Below are positions 20,832 to 33,291 of a stretch of DNA of 64,000 nt, one piece after another; the stretch's first letter is position 1, and each line of letters opens with the position of its first letter. The notes beneath the pieces were generated by a model that saw nothing but the letters and a program-made list of their open reading frames with translations, ran no database searches and was not told where the DNA came from. The DNA comes from Boswellia sacra. Lineage: Eukaryota > Streptophyta > Magnoliopsida > Sapindales > Burseraceae. The position numbers were made by a program, and so were the translations under genes. The stretch lies in assembly GCA_013180625.2 (NCBI GenBank), contig SNVD02011224.1, positions 222,001 through 286,000 on the forward strand, written 5' to 3'.

Positions 20832-20997
20832 TAACTTATACGTGTCACACTTAAAAAAAATTGCGTCACAAGATTTAACACACCTTTTTAAAAATGTGAC
20901 ATATATCGGTTTGACTCTATTAAGGGTCTTCATACTTGTCATTTTTCTAGGAATTGACATAAAATTAGTGACACAGAAGCCCTATTTTCTTGTAGTG
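20832..20997. repeat. CACTA right subterminal zone and terminus
   Basis: Copies of GTGTCAC, GCGTCAC, ATGTGACA and TTGACATAA lead to the terminal TTTTCTTGTAGTG, the reverse complement of CACTACAAGAAAA. The motif matches the left subterminal zone. Confidence 0.8.
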
Positions 20998-21000
20998 TTT

Positions 21001-21435
21001 TGTTTTTTGCTCATGAAATATTTGCAATTGACGGATGATGAGTATTGCATGAAACTTTATTATTGAAAAGTTAAATTGAATAAGAAATGTTGTAAATAGA
21101 GGTGCACATCATTCAGAAAATGCTGTAAACAACTTTTACAAAATATAAAACACGTAAAAAACACCACTAAGTTCTAGTAAACAAATTCATAATTTTTTTT
21201 AACTACTGTTAAGAGACGTTCACAATGTTTATGAAATGTTGTAGAAGAAGCTTTAGAGTGTTTAAAAAATCGTTGTATAGACTATTTTTACAACGTTTGT
21301 CGACAATGGCTAGAAAACGTTGCAACTGTTGATCAGGTTTTTACAGCTCCGTCGATGATAACGTGTGACTAAACACTGTAAAACCATTTTTACAATGTCT
21401 TTCAAATATTATAAAAAATTCAAATTCTTGTAGTG
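21001..21435. mobile_element. Right end of an outer CACTA element
   Basis: A second canonical terminus, AATTCTTGTAGTG, ends at 21435. It is preceded by a different subterminal motif set (TTTTACAACG, AAAATGTTGTAAA, ACAACGTTT and relatives, 21090-21400). Sequence just inside it (21001-21080) would continue the 3' end left of 4488 once the inner CACTA is taken out. The left end was not seen and may lie before the window. Confidence 0.55.
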
Positions 21436-23353
21436 CACCATGGGTTCTAGGTGTTATTACCAATGTCTTTCATGCAATCAGGTGTTACTCCAACACCATG
21501 CATGGTAACATTTGTGAAAGAGTTACTCCTATAAATAGGCTCTTTTGGTACCAATGAAAGCTTGAACAAACTCTAACCCTAAAACTTTATAATCCTTTCC
21601 TAAAACTTTATAATCCTTTCTCCCTAATTTCTCCCTTTCCTCTCCATATTTTAGTCTCTGACTTTAGCGTCGGAGGATTATCATCGGCAACATTGTTGAC
21701 ACCTTTTGACCTTTGTTTTCTCTTTGTGTGTAATTCAATTATATTGCTAAAGCTTTGGTTGACCGAAATGCAGTTGCCTATTTTAACGAACATGTGGCCT
21801 GAAATTCCCTATCTTTACCATCATTCTCCACCTTTTCCCATTTCTCTCCTATTGAGTTAGATTTTTCACGTTAGATATAAATTTTACTAATGAGCTAGAG
21901 GTCGGAAGATTTTTAGCGTCAATGATTCATGTTGGTAAGATTAACAATGATACGAAAGGGTTTTCTTACCCTAGTTAGGCTTTAACATTTAGTGATTTCA
22001 AGTGCCAAGTGCGATAGCTATCACAAGGCTTTTTTTGGCTATGCAGATTGCCTTACGATAGTGCCAAGCCCCGCTCATCTAACTACTTATTAAACCGTTT
22101 TTGAGATTATCATCCAAAACTTGCATATGAGACACCCACAATTTTTTTTTTTTTGCCTAGCAATGCTTTATGGAAGTACCGATTTCTAACTTTTCTTTTA
22201 TTACCTCAAAGAAAAGATTATAACCCTGCCCTAAGATTGTGTGCTAGAAACACCTATATAAACACTAGCTACTCTTTTCACTCTGTGTTTTCCCTCTAGA
22301 GTGTGTTCTCTATGTTAAATCTCTTGTGTGTGTTTCCAGTACACCTTTTTGGTACTATTTATAGGAAAATCAGCCAATACCACTTGCTATCTAGGGTCCT
22401 ATTTCTATGAGCAACACTGCATATGGTCTATGTAGTTGATAGCCCTAACTCTAGGCTTTGCGACGTAGTCCTGCGTTGCCACACGTATTCCCCACTACCA
22501 ATGAGTAAAGATGATGGCTTTAATCATGGGAGAGAGTTAGTCAAGCTACTTCCAATGTCCTATTTCCTTTCCACTTTTTGGGATGTGATTGTGCCCATCT
22601 AGTCACCAAGTTAGTGGGGAAGTGCAATCCTAAATTGCGCTGCCACTTCCTACACTCTAGGAAAGAATAACAGTTCATTTTTCTCAAGTGGTTGCCCCTT
22701 ATCTCCTTAAAAATAGGAACCATTATCCTCCTAGATAATTACCATGAGTAATACCTACTAACACCACCAGTTTGCACCATGTACTATTGTTGCGTGTCAT
22801 GTCACTCGATGCCATGCACCATGTTGCTGCACTGTTGTGTGCCATCTGTGCACGTGTGCCTGCAGCCCCACAAGGGTCTCAACTCGTATGCGTGCTTGTG
22901 CTAGTGTCGCGTGCTATGTTGTCACAATGTGTGTATTGATCGCTATATTGATCTTAACTCTCGTGTGCATGCTATACACAACACCCGTACCTATGTATGC
23001 GCATTGGTCCCACTATACTGTGATCATCTCCCATTCATGCGTATTACTACGTTGTGCTACACATCCTCCTGTGTCAGCATGCACATTATGTTATGTTTAA
23101 CCTCGCACGTTAATGCCTCTATTACACCATGCAACGTCTCCGCACATTGCATAAGCACTTACTCGTGCGCTTCTTATTGGCATGCATTGCTACTGTCCCA
23201 TCCAAGCCTTGGCATAGAACAAGGCAAGCTATGCCAAGCGTGCGCAAATACTAAAGGTGTAACAATAGCGTTGTTAGAGTATATTGTCATATTGAACACT
23301 TGCCACTTGTTGTTAGGCGAGGCAAGGTTACCAAAACTTAGTTGTCTTGTTCC
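21436..23353. other. Gene-poor sequence with an LTR-like promoter stretch
   Basis: At 21528-21538 CCTATAAATAGG precedes a leader-like CT-rich stretch, then TTTAGCGTCGGAGG near 21661. This pattern is seen in R/U5 parts of plant LTRs, so an old LTR remnant is likely, but no boundaries can be fixed. 22745-23320 is unusually rich in CATG, GTGC and CpG and gives long open frames on both strands without any motif. Confidence 0.35.
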
Positions 23354-24451
23354 TAGACATGTAAAACGTGTGTTGGCATGGTCCAAAAATTTTGGGCACA
23401 TAACATTATTAATACCGTACTTGGCCCAGCACGAACAATGTTTCGTGTCGTATCCTGCCTAGCACTAAAAAAGTTTTGGATGTCAAGGACAGCCTATATG
23501 GCATGGCCCAAATGGACCATGTCGTGCCTAGAACCATGCTTTCTCGTACTTGGCCCAAATAGGACAAAGATATGTAGAAAATTTTTTTGTCTTTAACTTT
23601 TAAATTTTTATTACAAAGACACGCATGTATCTTAAAGAGATTAATTAACCCCTTATTTGGGAGCCCTAAACATCTCTTCTAAGAAAAATAGGCTCATCTT
23701 CAAAATCAAATTGAAATTTTTTTAATAATCTAAAATTTATAAATAAAAATTTAAAAGTGTTTTTATTAATTATTATTATCTTGAGTTAAAATTTATTTCA
23801 TTTGCTTTGTTAAAAGTAAAAATCTCAAAATTTTATTTTAATAAATATAGATATACTAGTTAATTTGTTTACAAAAATGTGAATTCTTTATTAATAATTT
23901 GAACTAAAAATATGATTTTTCAAATATAGTCTGAGAATTCCATCATTACAATTAAGACCCATTTTGTATCATTTAATTTGATTGAAAATGGTTCATTTTA
24001 TGAGATAGATTAAAAGAGATAGAGAGTTATGAGAATGAGTAAAATAAGAGTGTAGGACCATGTAACTAAGAATATAGACAGTATGAGAGATAAATAGAAA
24101 GTAAGGAAAGAAAATAAATTTCATTTGACTTTTGGTTGCCACAACATTACAATAAAATAACTTGGTCCATTAATATATTCATTTAAATCCAATGATTTAA
24201 TAAAATAATCGTGCTTATGCGTGTCTATTCGTGCATATCTGTGCTTATTGTGCTTCGTGCTTGGCACAGTCTAATTGTGCTTTGTGCTAACACGGTCCAT
24301 TGTGCCAAATTTTTGAGCCTAGTCTAGTCAAATCCTCATTTGTATTGTACCGTTTCACTACAGTATTCGTGTTCGTGTCATACTCGTACTATACAATCTC
24401 GTACTAGACCGTGTCGTGCTCACGCCTAGCCCGACCTTTTTTACATGTCTA
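23354..24451. mobile_element. Non-autonomous hAT-like element with CGTGC-rich arms
   Basis: The ends TAGACATGTAAAA and TTTTTACATGTCTA form inverted repeats. Arms of about 230 bp are rich in CGTGC, GGCAC and GGCCC and partly reverse-complementary (aaaaattttgggcac near 23385 against gtgccaaatttttgag near 24305). They enclose an AT-rich centre. Flanks cttgttcc and tctattcc share 5 of 8 bases, a worn 8-bp duplication. No transposase is encoded. Confidence 0.65.
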
Positions 24452-25505
24452 TCTATTCCCTCCTAATGTTTATTTGATAAATAATAAGGAATGAATATAA
24501 TAGGTCTTATAAATATCAATAATATCCATTCAAAATTCTATCTCAAATTTTATATCCTAAATTATATATATTTAATTAAGGGATGATTCCATTTTCCCCC
24601 TAAGGTTTGTTTAAAAAAAATATCCCTCGTAAGAGACTGAAAATTGTTAATTGTTATACGGTCAAAGAGGAGAGAGAATATAAAGTGCATTATCTGACCA
24701 AAATACCTTAGGTCCACCTATTTTTTAACTAATTTGCCCTAAATATTATACAAAGTTGACTAAGCTACCTACCCTTGTTCACCAAACCAAACCACCAAAC
24801 CCTCATCGTGCATATTACCAAAACAGCTAACACTCCCAACCAAACACAAGATAAAGAAAGATCGATGCCAACACGATCCACCCAAGAATCATGTCCACTT
24901 GGTAATTGGGAGTTAAGAAAAACTAATTCATAAGAGAGATAAATCTAACAGACAAATCCAAGGAATACACATTACTATTTACAACCTTGATCCGCTGGTA
25001 GATTAAGGGTCAACTATGCTCTAATTGTTTAAAACACTATTAATGAGGGCAATAGTTCATTTCCTCATTCTTTCTAACCCCTTTTCACTGTCCCAATCAA
25101 AATCCAAATCCAATGCTAGAAAACCTCAAAGGAAACCCAGAACCAAAATGAAAAGCCAAAACGAGCCACAACTAAAATTAAAACCATAACCGAAATCCCA
25201 ATCCGATTCCACACACTACTAAACTATGCAAGCCACAACCGAAATCAAAACCCAACCTAGTTTTGATAGGTAGTGAAGCCAATTAACAAAAGCTCTAAAA
25301 AACTAATACCCACAAAGTTGCTATTGTGCATGATTAATAAATCCATGCCAGAAAACATTGTGAGCTCTGATCAATCCATCAACTCGCCACACACAAACCT
25401 ACAAAGCAAAAAACAAAACTTTCCCTCACTGAGAAGTAGAAGAAAGGGAGGAAGGAAGGTGGAAAAGCAACAATCATATTATAAAATCATCGTGGTGGTG
25501 CTGGT
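24452..25505. other. No gene seen
   Basis: AT-rich sequence, then A/C-rich sequence with many CCAAAC and AACC repeats (24780-25260). An open 90-codon plus-strand frame (25273-25545) has no motif and runs into the next transposon, so it is not called. Confidence 0.4.
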
Positions 25506-26320
25506 CAGTGACAGAGCCAGAAACTTTTGTGAGAAGGGGCAATGATGAGTTATAATTAAATAAAAACAATTTAACTAAAAAATCATATTTATAAAATTCA
25601 TATATATATTCAATAATTTACAACTGTATAATATTAAACAATTTCTATGATAAGGATATGTTGTAAGATAGTGTCATTATATCGCAACCAATTATTTAAT
25701 CTTGATGAGAAATTATAATTTTTCATATATGATGTTACAACTAACTATTTAAAATGTTTTTAATTAAAATATCAATAACAAAACTGAAATCATAAATGTA
25801 TAAGCACTATAATTGATATGTGGTGTCATCTTTTATTTATAACTGATAAATATATTTAAAGGAAGTGATATTTTGACACAAAACTAGACACAAATTTTTA
25901 GCCATTGATTCACAAAGTCTAATGGTTGAGATGATTGATGAGTTGGTAGTATTAAATATAACTTTTTAACTTTCAATCTCAACCATTAGATTTGGTGACA
26001 TCAAGGGCTAGAAAATTTGTATCAAAATATCTCTTCCTTATATCCAATAATTTTACAATTACATAATATAGACTAGTTTCAATAGTGAGAAGAAAGAAAT
26101 TAATAGATATGAGATATAGTAGAGAAGCATAATATAATGAATTTAGATTCAAAGACATTGGAAAAATATATACACGCATAAGCAAGGACATAATAACAAT
26201 ACATGATAGTTGGTTAATAAATAAATAGAAAAAATCAAAAACTGATAAATAGAATTAGAAAAAATTTTGGACCCAGCAGGGGCATTTGCCCTTGTAAGGC
26301 ATTAGCTGGCTCCGTCCTTG
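25506..26320. mobile_element. Non-autonomous hAT element, Tip100-like termini
   Basis: The termini CAGTGACAGAGCCAG and, reversed, CAAGGACGGAGCCAG form inverted repeats. They resemble the CAGGGGCGGAGCCA ends of Tip100-type hAT elements. Flanks gtgctggt (25498-25505) and atggtggt (26321-26328) share 6 of 8 bases. The interior is AT-rich and non-coding and holds a small foldback MITE (25861-26037). Confidence 0.68.
25861..26037. mobile_element. Foldback MITE nested in the hAT element
   Basis: The left end GGAAGTGATATTTTGACACAA and the right end, reversed, GGAAGAGATATTTTGATACAA are near-identical inverted repeats. The inner arms also pair (ctaatggttgagat against atctcaaccattag). The whole 177 bp can fold into a hairpin. 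Confidence 0.75.
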
Positions 26321-26471
26321 ATGGTGGTAAAGGTGGATGACATGGCAAGAGATGGAGCGTCAGATAGTTGTGGGGTGGGTGATAGAAATGAAAAAGAAAG
26401 CACAAGATGGTTTTTGATTTTACAATTTATAATAATTTATTATTAAAATAAATTTAATATATTTTTCATTA

Positions 26472-26807
26472 TGTAAGAACTAGATTTTGACTTATAGTTT
26501 AAATGTCTAATAATGATAGCTAGACACACTAATCAGATACAGAATTGGATCTAAGAGGCATCAAAACTCTAAAAAAATTAAATAAAAAAGCACCAAGATA
26601 ATGGAAAAGTAAATGAAATAGTCATTAAATATAGTTGGGAGACAGAAATTATAGTTTGTTTAGAATTCAAAACACTCACCTGTCCTTTTGCATTTTGATC
26701 ACAATCGTTCATTTGTTCAAAAATTAGGGTCTTATATGTATAAACTGATCAACAGGTGCACACCTGCCGGCTAGGGCATAACAGGCGCACACCTGCCACC
26801 TCAAATC
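26472..26807 (+). repeat. Element O 5' LTR, first part (before insertion A)
   Basis: Begins TGTAAGAACTAG. It matches 52521-52905 with indels and includes CAGGTGCACACCTG and AGGCGCACACCTG motif copies near 26752 and 26780. Its last five bases, aaatc (26803-26807), are the target duplication of insertion A. Confidence 0.8.
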
Positions 26808-28347
26808 TGATGAACACTTAAATATGTACACTTAATAAGGCTCAATTCATCATATTGCATTAATAGTGCCATTAAATTCCTCAACTTATGCATATTTGTA
26901 GTCTTTGCATCTTTTGAATTAGTTTTATCTAATTTTAGTTTTTGTTGCAGGTTCGGTAAAATGGGCATAACTTTCTATTTATAGATCACAATAGTGCAAA
27001 TCTTATTTTTTTGGAAAGCTGATTAAATTATCTACAAGATCTATTCCACAAGCATCATCAAATTCGGGCTCCTAGTAGACCAAAAATGGGCTTGAAGTGA
27101 ACCTATTTGCAATTTCGGCCCACCCTGACCATGCCTCCGTATTTTGACCACATATCTTGATATACGTATCCAGATCGTATGAATCAAAATGTTGTAGAAA
27201 GCTAAGAGAAATATCTACAACTTTTATGAAGACATGTGATCAAAATTCTAAATAATTTGGTGCCGAAATTGGTGGTCAATGTCGGTGCACATGATGATCC
27301 AAATTATCAACAATACATTTTACAATTGTCCTTTTATAAGTTGACAAGTTTGCCCCTAAATGTATCTATAAATAGAGGTGCCTTATGACCCATTAGCGCA
27401 TCTTGGCTTTGGCTGGGGTCTCTTATTATTATGTTTTCTCTCTTGTGTTTTGTTCTCTTAATGTTATTAATAAATCATTTTCCTTTTGCAATTTATTTTC
27501 TTTCTTTTATAATGTCTTGCTAAATTCTCTCTTGCTAAGTTGAAAGGGTGAAACCCTTAATATGAGAATAAGGATTTTCTAACCCTTTGATATATGCTTA
27601 ATAATCATAATATTTTGTTATTTATTTTATATGATTTATATTTATTTCCCTAATCAATTTTGACACAACTCGTAAAGTGGAGGTCTTAAGTAGACAATCT
27701 TTGGCACAATAAATACTTGGATCCTTTCTAGATGTTGTATGGTTCTTTTTTACCGACACAAGTCTAGTTAGGAACCTTGATTTGTTGTAGACATAAGGTG
27801 ATTAGCACAGTGGATGCTTGAAGCCATTTACAAGAAATAGTATAAATATTGGTAATGAAACAAATATAATTCATATAACTAAAATGGGTTTAAATGACAT
27901 ATCTTCCGATTGGAACCTATTTGATGTGTGGATTCCAATTGAGTCATAATTGGGTTATATATTCTTATTTGACATATCAAGGGTGGATCCTCTAACTTTA
28001 GCTTTCATTATTATGGTGTTAATTCCTCTTACTTGTATTTTAATTATTCTCATTTATTGTTTATGAACTTGTTCTTTTATTTGCTATGGTAGGTTTTACC
28101 TTCTATTTTCATGGATGACCTTACCACCTTTTATTTTTATTTTACATTTGAATGGTCGGTAGTACCGCTTACCATCTTTACTTATATTTGTTAACATTAT
28201 CTTGTTATTTATTTACATTATTCATATCTTATTCTCCCGTTCTATAATTTGTACCACCCCTTCTTCGTGGATTGACCCCGGTCTTACCAGGTTTATTACG
28301 TCGACACTCCTATACTTGGGAGATAATCCTATTTTTAGATGTGCCTA
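26808..28347 (+). repeat. Element A 5' LTR
   Basis: Starts TGATGAACACTTAAATATGT and ends GATGTGCCTA. A TATA box TATAAATA at 27367-27374 precedes the likely RNA start. The 3' copy at 33292-34831 has the same length, with scattered substitutions and compensating small indels. Confidence 0.9.
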
Positions 28348-28352
28348 GTTTT

Positions 28353-28370
28353 TGGCATCGTTGCCGGGGA
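28353..28370 (+). promoter_or_regulatory. Element A primer-binding site (tRNA-Asp)
   Basis: TGGCATCGTTGCCGGGGA lies five bases after the LTR. The consensus TGGCGCCGTTGCCGGGGA is complementary to the 3' end of plant tRNA-Asp, used by Athila-type and related Ty3/gypsy elements. Confidence 0.85.
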
Positions 28371-28535
28371 AGGTAAAATTTGGCGTGCAAAATTATAAGT
28401 ATTTTCTTTTCTCATTTTTTATTTTCATTTTTGTTATGTGTATTCATCTTTTCTTTCTCTTTGCATTAGTTGATAGAATTGTTAGGAGCCACTCATCTTC
28501 TTTAAAAACATGCTCAAACCTAACTAAGAACATCA

Positions 28536-30166
28536 ATGGACGATATAAATCGCATGAGAACTTGTGCACAAGTGTGCATAGTCTTCCATCATGATGCAAT
28601 ATTTTTCAACCATGAATCAGATTTCATTCAATTCTTACCCCACTTTCATGGCCTAGATGTTGAAAACCCATATTTACACTTGAGAGAATTTGAATGGTTT
28701 TGCAATACCTATAGTGACCTAAATTGTAGCATAAACATCTTTAGATTAAAGCTTTTTTCTTTTTCTTTAAAAGATAAAGCTAAAACATGGCTACAAAATC
28801 TTTGGTCAGGATCCATTAGCTCAGGGGATGAAATGCAACAACAATTTTTGAAAAAATTCTTTCCTTCCTACAGAACAAATTCTCTCAAAAGGCAAATCAC
28901 TACTTTCACTCAAAAACAAGGAGGGACCTTTTACCAATGTTGGGATAAGTACAAAACATTGCTTAATACTTGTCCTCACCATGGTTTGGAAACATAGAGA
29001 CTAGTTTTAATTTTCTATAAAAGTCTGACACATCAAGATAGGCAAATGGTAGAATTAATGTATAATGGACAATTTGAAAATAAAGACCCTGATAAAGCAT
29101 GGATTACCTAGACTTACTAGCGAAAAATGCACAAAATTGAACAATGTTGGCACCTATGAGGTACCAAGAACATCTAGGAGAGACATTTATACCTTTAGGG
29201 AGAATCATGATCTTCATGCTAAAAATACATCCCTAGCTAGAAAAGTCGAGGATTTAGAAATGTGGTCTATGCAAGAAATTGTTTGTCGCATTATCAATAT
29301 GAATGGTCATCCTACGGATGAATGCTCAATTGTGCCTACCTTTAGGAAAAGTCTCTATGAGCAAACCAATGTTTTAAATACTTTCCAAAGGTCAAATCCT
29401 AATCCTTACTCACAAAATTGTCATTTTGGATGGAAAAATCACTTGAATTTTAATTGGAGGAATAATAACAATGCACAATCTTCCCAAACTCCCTTTCAAT
29501 CATATCAAAATTTTTAAAAATCTTATGATCATGCAGCTTATGAGGATCTTGAAGAAACATTAGATTCATTCATTGCAAAGCAAGAGGCTTTTAATAGTCA
29601 AACTGCTTAGACAATGGCATGGTTGATGCTCTTGAAAAACTTGCATTTGCACTTAGTACTCGCGAGAAAAGTGAGTTTCCATCTCAACTAGAGCCAAACC
29701 CCATCAATCCACATGTGAGTAATTAAGTGGCCAACATCTAGACAAAGATTCGGTCAGTACTCTTCATGATGGTAAGGTTGATAAAGAACATGCTCCTAAC
29801 TCTTATGAGAAAGATGATGAATCAATCCCAAAGGGTAAGGAAGAGGTTAATAAACCTATACCTAACAAGGAAAAGACCGAATCCTCACTTATGCCCTTAT
29901 TTCATCATGCAAAGGAACGTAACCAAAATTTTGATATTTATGAATTTTTCAAGCATAATGAAAATGAGGAAGCTAATAGGATTAAAACTAATGTGGAAGA
30001 CTACATTCAAAATGAGAATTTTTTAAGTCGTTTAGAAATCAGTTTAACCAGTTCATTTGAACCAAGTATGCTACTAGAGCCCATTGCTTCTAAAGAATTT
30101 TCATTACTTGATTTTGTACAGGTGAAGGAGATTAAGAGTTGGGAGCCATGCTTTGAACAAAGGTAG
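28536..30166 (+). pseudogene. Element A gag, broken
   Basis: The first open stretch (28536-28997) contains the retrotransposon gag core with FHGLDVENPYLHLREFE, KDKAKTWLQNL and a coiled C-terminal part. TAG at 28995-28997 replaces a Trp codon. A frame change lies near 29100. The frame reopens at 29065-29517, ends in TAA, and further stops follow up to 30164-30166. Element B shows the intact order. Gag would form the particle; this copy cannot. Confidence 0.85.
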
Positions 30167-30612
30167 GAAGAAATATCCACACTAAGGAATGCATGCCTCA
30201 AGGATAAAAAAGCTCAGGCGGTGGTAATCTCTTCCATTCTCACAAATAAAGGAAAAAGAGAGGTACCACCTTGATGGCATATTTTTAACCATGGTAAATT
30301 ACTTCTGAAGTGATTCCTCTTTTGGACTTTTTTTTATCACGATCGATCAAATTTTATCCATTTATGTCATATTTTCATTTTCATTTTTATTCTTGATTTT
30401 TGATATCATTTCTAGTTTGTTTTATGTGCTTTTATTGTGTGTGTTTTTTTCCCGGTGAAGTGGCAAATATGGTACTCCAGGACTTTTAAAGTCGGTTTTT
30501 CAGTTCCTTAAAAACTATTGCTCACCTTGCATTCATTTTCTTTTCTTCTCTTTCATTTTCTTCACATGGATACCATTCTCTTGAATCTGCACAAATGTTT
30601 TCCCTCTCTTCC

Positions 30613-31027
30613 TCAAAATGATTTGCTTAAAATTTACAAAGCTCGTGTAGAAAAACTAAGGATGTTGATGCACAAGGGTATAGGAAAAAGCTTTTATGCC
30701 AAAAAGCGAAGAGCGAAAAGGTTACAAGTTTGTTACAAATGTCCAAGATGGACTTGTAACTAGCATTGCCGCTCCTTGGAATATTTGTCTAACAATCGAG
30801 AGGATAAGCTACAATTCATCAAGAATGAATTGCATAAGGAGTCTTTGGATAATATCCAATTGACTCTTGAGATGCATTCGTGTGGAATTGTGCAGCGTGA
30901 AATTTTAAAATTATGAACACAATTTTGAGAAGAGCAGGAACGTTACAGCCTCAAGAGTCTTACTCAAAATGACCCTATTTACCAGTTTATAAGAAAACTA
31001 GATGGGAAGCATATCACTAACTCATAG
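30613..31027 (+). pseudogene. Conserved unknown reading frame upstream of LOG (copy A)
   Basis: It shares with element B the segments LLKIYKARVEKLRML, KRRAKRLQVCYKCPRWTCN and, further on, LTQNDPIYQFIRKLDGKHI. Copy A lacks a segment of about 90 bp present in B (56718-56805) and has several stops. It has a C-x2-C-x4-C pattern (a third C-x3-C step is seen in B), so a small zinc-binding fold is possible. I do not recognise the family. Confidence 0.45.
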
Positions 31028-31363
31028 AAGTCGTTTAAGTCATTTCTGGACGTAAAACCAAAGGAAGATGTGAGCCACAATCACAACTACCTGTACATAT
31101 GCATGTGTGCTATCATTTTTGAATTTTTATGCCTTATAGCTTTCATTTTTGAATTAATATCCCTATCTTTTGGTTCATTCATGCATTTATGGTGTCTTAT
31201 TTCTGTCATTTTTTTTTTAATTTCTATGCTTTATTGTCAAACTTTTTTAATAAATAGCCGAGTTACCTATATAGATGTTATCATTAAAATACCTTTTTGC
31301 ACTCCGTAAATATGACATCTCTTGTTCTCCTCTTCACACATATAGTTAGAGAGTTGTGTACGC

Positions 31364-31945
31364 ATGGAAGGATCCTCAAAACATCGAATCCAAAAGATAT
31401 GTGTATTCTGTGGATCTCAACCTGGAAAAAGTGAAGAGTTTGTAGCAGTAGCAAATTATCTTAGTAGGCTATTAGCTGAAAGAAAGATTCATATGGTTTA
31501 TGGGGGAGGTAGCCTCAGGTTAATGAGTTGTGTGTCAACAATTGCACTCGTAGGAGGCAGTCAAGTTTTAGTTGTTATTCCTAAAGCTTTGGCTGTAGAA
31601 AGCATCGTTGGAAAAACGGTTGGGCAGGAGTTAGAGGTCTCCTCTATGCATGAATGCATAGCATATATGCTTATCGATTTGGATGCATTAATTGCTTTAG
31701 CAGGTAACTTTGGTACTCTTTAAGGAAGTTTTCAAATTGTCTATTGGGCCCAACTAAATCTCCATCAAAAACACATAGGTTTGTTGAATGTTAAAAATTT
31801 CTTTAATCCTTTGATACGTTTTATTGATGCAGCTGTAGAACAGAATTTTATCCCTCATTCGGTGCGACAGATCCTTGTTTTTGCCACTACTGCTAATGAA
31901 TTACTTGACAAATTACAAGCAATCGAGTATGAACTGACCCAGTAA
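31364..31945 (+). pseudogene. LOG-like phosphoribohydrolase, decayed copy (element A)
   Basis: The frame opens MEGSSKHRIQKICVFCGS and keeps MVYGGGSLRLM and VLVVIPKALAVESIVGKTVG. The catalytic arginine segment reads MHECIAYM (Arg to Cys), and the PGGxGTxxE motif reads AGNFGTL followed by TAA (31721-31723). Homology to the B copy continues out to about 31945 without the stop. It is intronless and would be inactive. It retains the family Cys in CGS that B has changed to Tyr. Confidence 0.88.
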
Positions 31946-33276
31946 TAACTTAAATTAATTGGTCAGGGGGACATAACAAAAAGTGCAAATTGGATCTGAA
32001 TCTCCGTTTGTAATTTTTCTTTTATTTTATTTGTAGAATTTTATTTTACATGTCTTTCAAGTCGTCTCTTTTGAATAACTGAAGCTTCAGGTAATGTCTC
32101 CTATACTTTATCTCTCTACATTTAAACATTAAGGACAATGTTTCATTTGGTTGGGGGGGGGAAGGATAATAGACATAAGTGTGTCTTATATTTTCTTCTT
32201 TCAAAAAAAAAAAAGGTGAGTTAGTAATTAGATTCAGAGTGCAGTGTAAGAAGTTCAAATCCTCTTGAGACGCAGCCATTTTGAACACTTGAAACCCATT
32301 CTAACCAATTTATCATTTTGTTTTGATTTTGCACTTTTGAAGACTTATTTTAGCTAACTTGATATTATTTAGTTTTGATTTTTGAATTTTATAACAACTT
32401 TGTCTTATTCACTTCACTTTGAATTATTCAAATCTATGAACTCTCACAACTTTATCATTTAATAAACTGTTTGCTCATGAACTCATTAAGCAAGTATTCA
32501 TTAACCTTTCTTCACACACACACCCCTTAATGCATGATTGTGGGTTGTGAAATGAAATGTTACAATATTTGAGCTCTTTTGTTTTGTTTAGGATAACAAC
32601 AAGGAAGGGGAAAGTTAAAAAGAGAGAAACAGAGAGAAAGAGAGAGAGAGACAGTGAAAGCAAAAAAAAAACAATTGTGGATAAGTTTGGTCTCATAGCC
32701 TCTTAAATTCAAGCAATTAAGCCCGAGAGGTGCCTTAATACCTAATACCCTAAGACCAACTGGTTTGGGAGCTATTGGCCCAAAGCTTGTTACATGGATT
32801 AAGGAGAAAGCTTAAGGGGATTGAACATTGCATTATCCATAAGTTTCTAAGCAAAAACAAAGCATCGGCAACCCGAGTCGTTAAGCTCGTAGAGGTGTCT
32901 TAACACCTAATGCCTAAGGCCAACTGGTCTAGGAGTCATTAGCCTAAGGCTCACTACATGGGTTAAAGATGTATTATAAATAAAAGTAATGATGAATGAA
33001 TGTCCCCTGCTTAAGGATGTTAGCCTTAACAAATATTAGAATTGATATAGCTTCTTTCTAAAAAGCCTGATAGTCATGTGTCGACTGAGCACAAAAGAAT
33101 GTTTAAAATCTTGATTGAAGGGTACATGAGTCTTTATAAAAAAAATTGTTGAGAGTTCGTTTATTTGGATAGAATCAAGGAAAGTGCAATAATTGCCACC
33201 TTAGATGTAAAATTCTATAAATCACTTCTAAATAATAACGCTTTAATTGCTAGGGATTAGTAATAAGCTGGTTGGG

Positions 33277-33291
33277 GGGTGTGATGAACAC
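33277..33291 (+). promoter_or_regulatory. Element A polypurine tract
   Basis: GGTTGGGGGGTG lies directly before the 3' LTR. The same tract precedes the 3' LTR of element B. It primes plus-strand DNA synthesis in LTR retrotransposons. Confidence 0.7.

Larger units (their letters stand above)
4488..20997 (-). mobile_element. CACTA (En/Spm) transposon carrying captured host gene fragments
   Basis: The right end is the canonical reversed CACTA terminus TTTTCTTGTAGTG (20985-20997). The left end at 4488 (CAAACAACAAAACTGGCC) aligns to the usual CACTACAAGAAAACTGGCC with a small deletion and substitutions. Both are flanked by the 3-bp target duplication ttt (4485-4487, 20998-21000). Both subterminal zones share a GTGTCAC/GTGACA motif. 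Between them lie minus-strand exons of importin-9, a PPR protein, a NOG1-type GTPase and unassigned genes, plus a solo LTR and a pararetrovirus as later insertions. No transposase was recognised, so the element is non-autonomous. The left terminus is less certain than the right. Confidence 0.62.

Noticed and set aside
22837..23462. Long open frames in a CATG/GTGC-rich stretch
   Set aside because: Openness follows base composition. There is no motif, no splice context, and competing frames on both strands.
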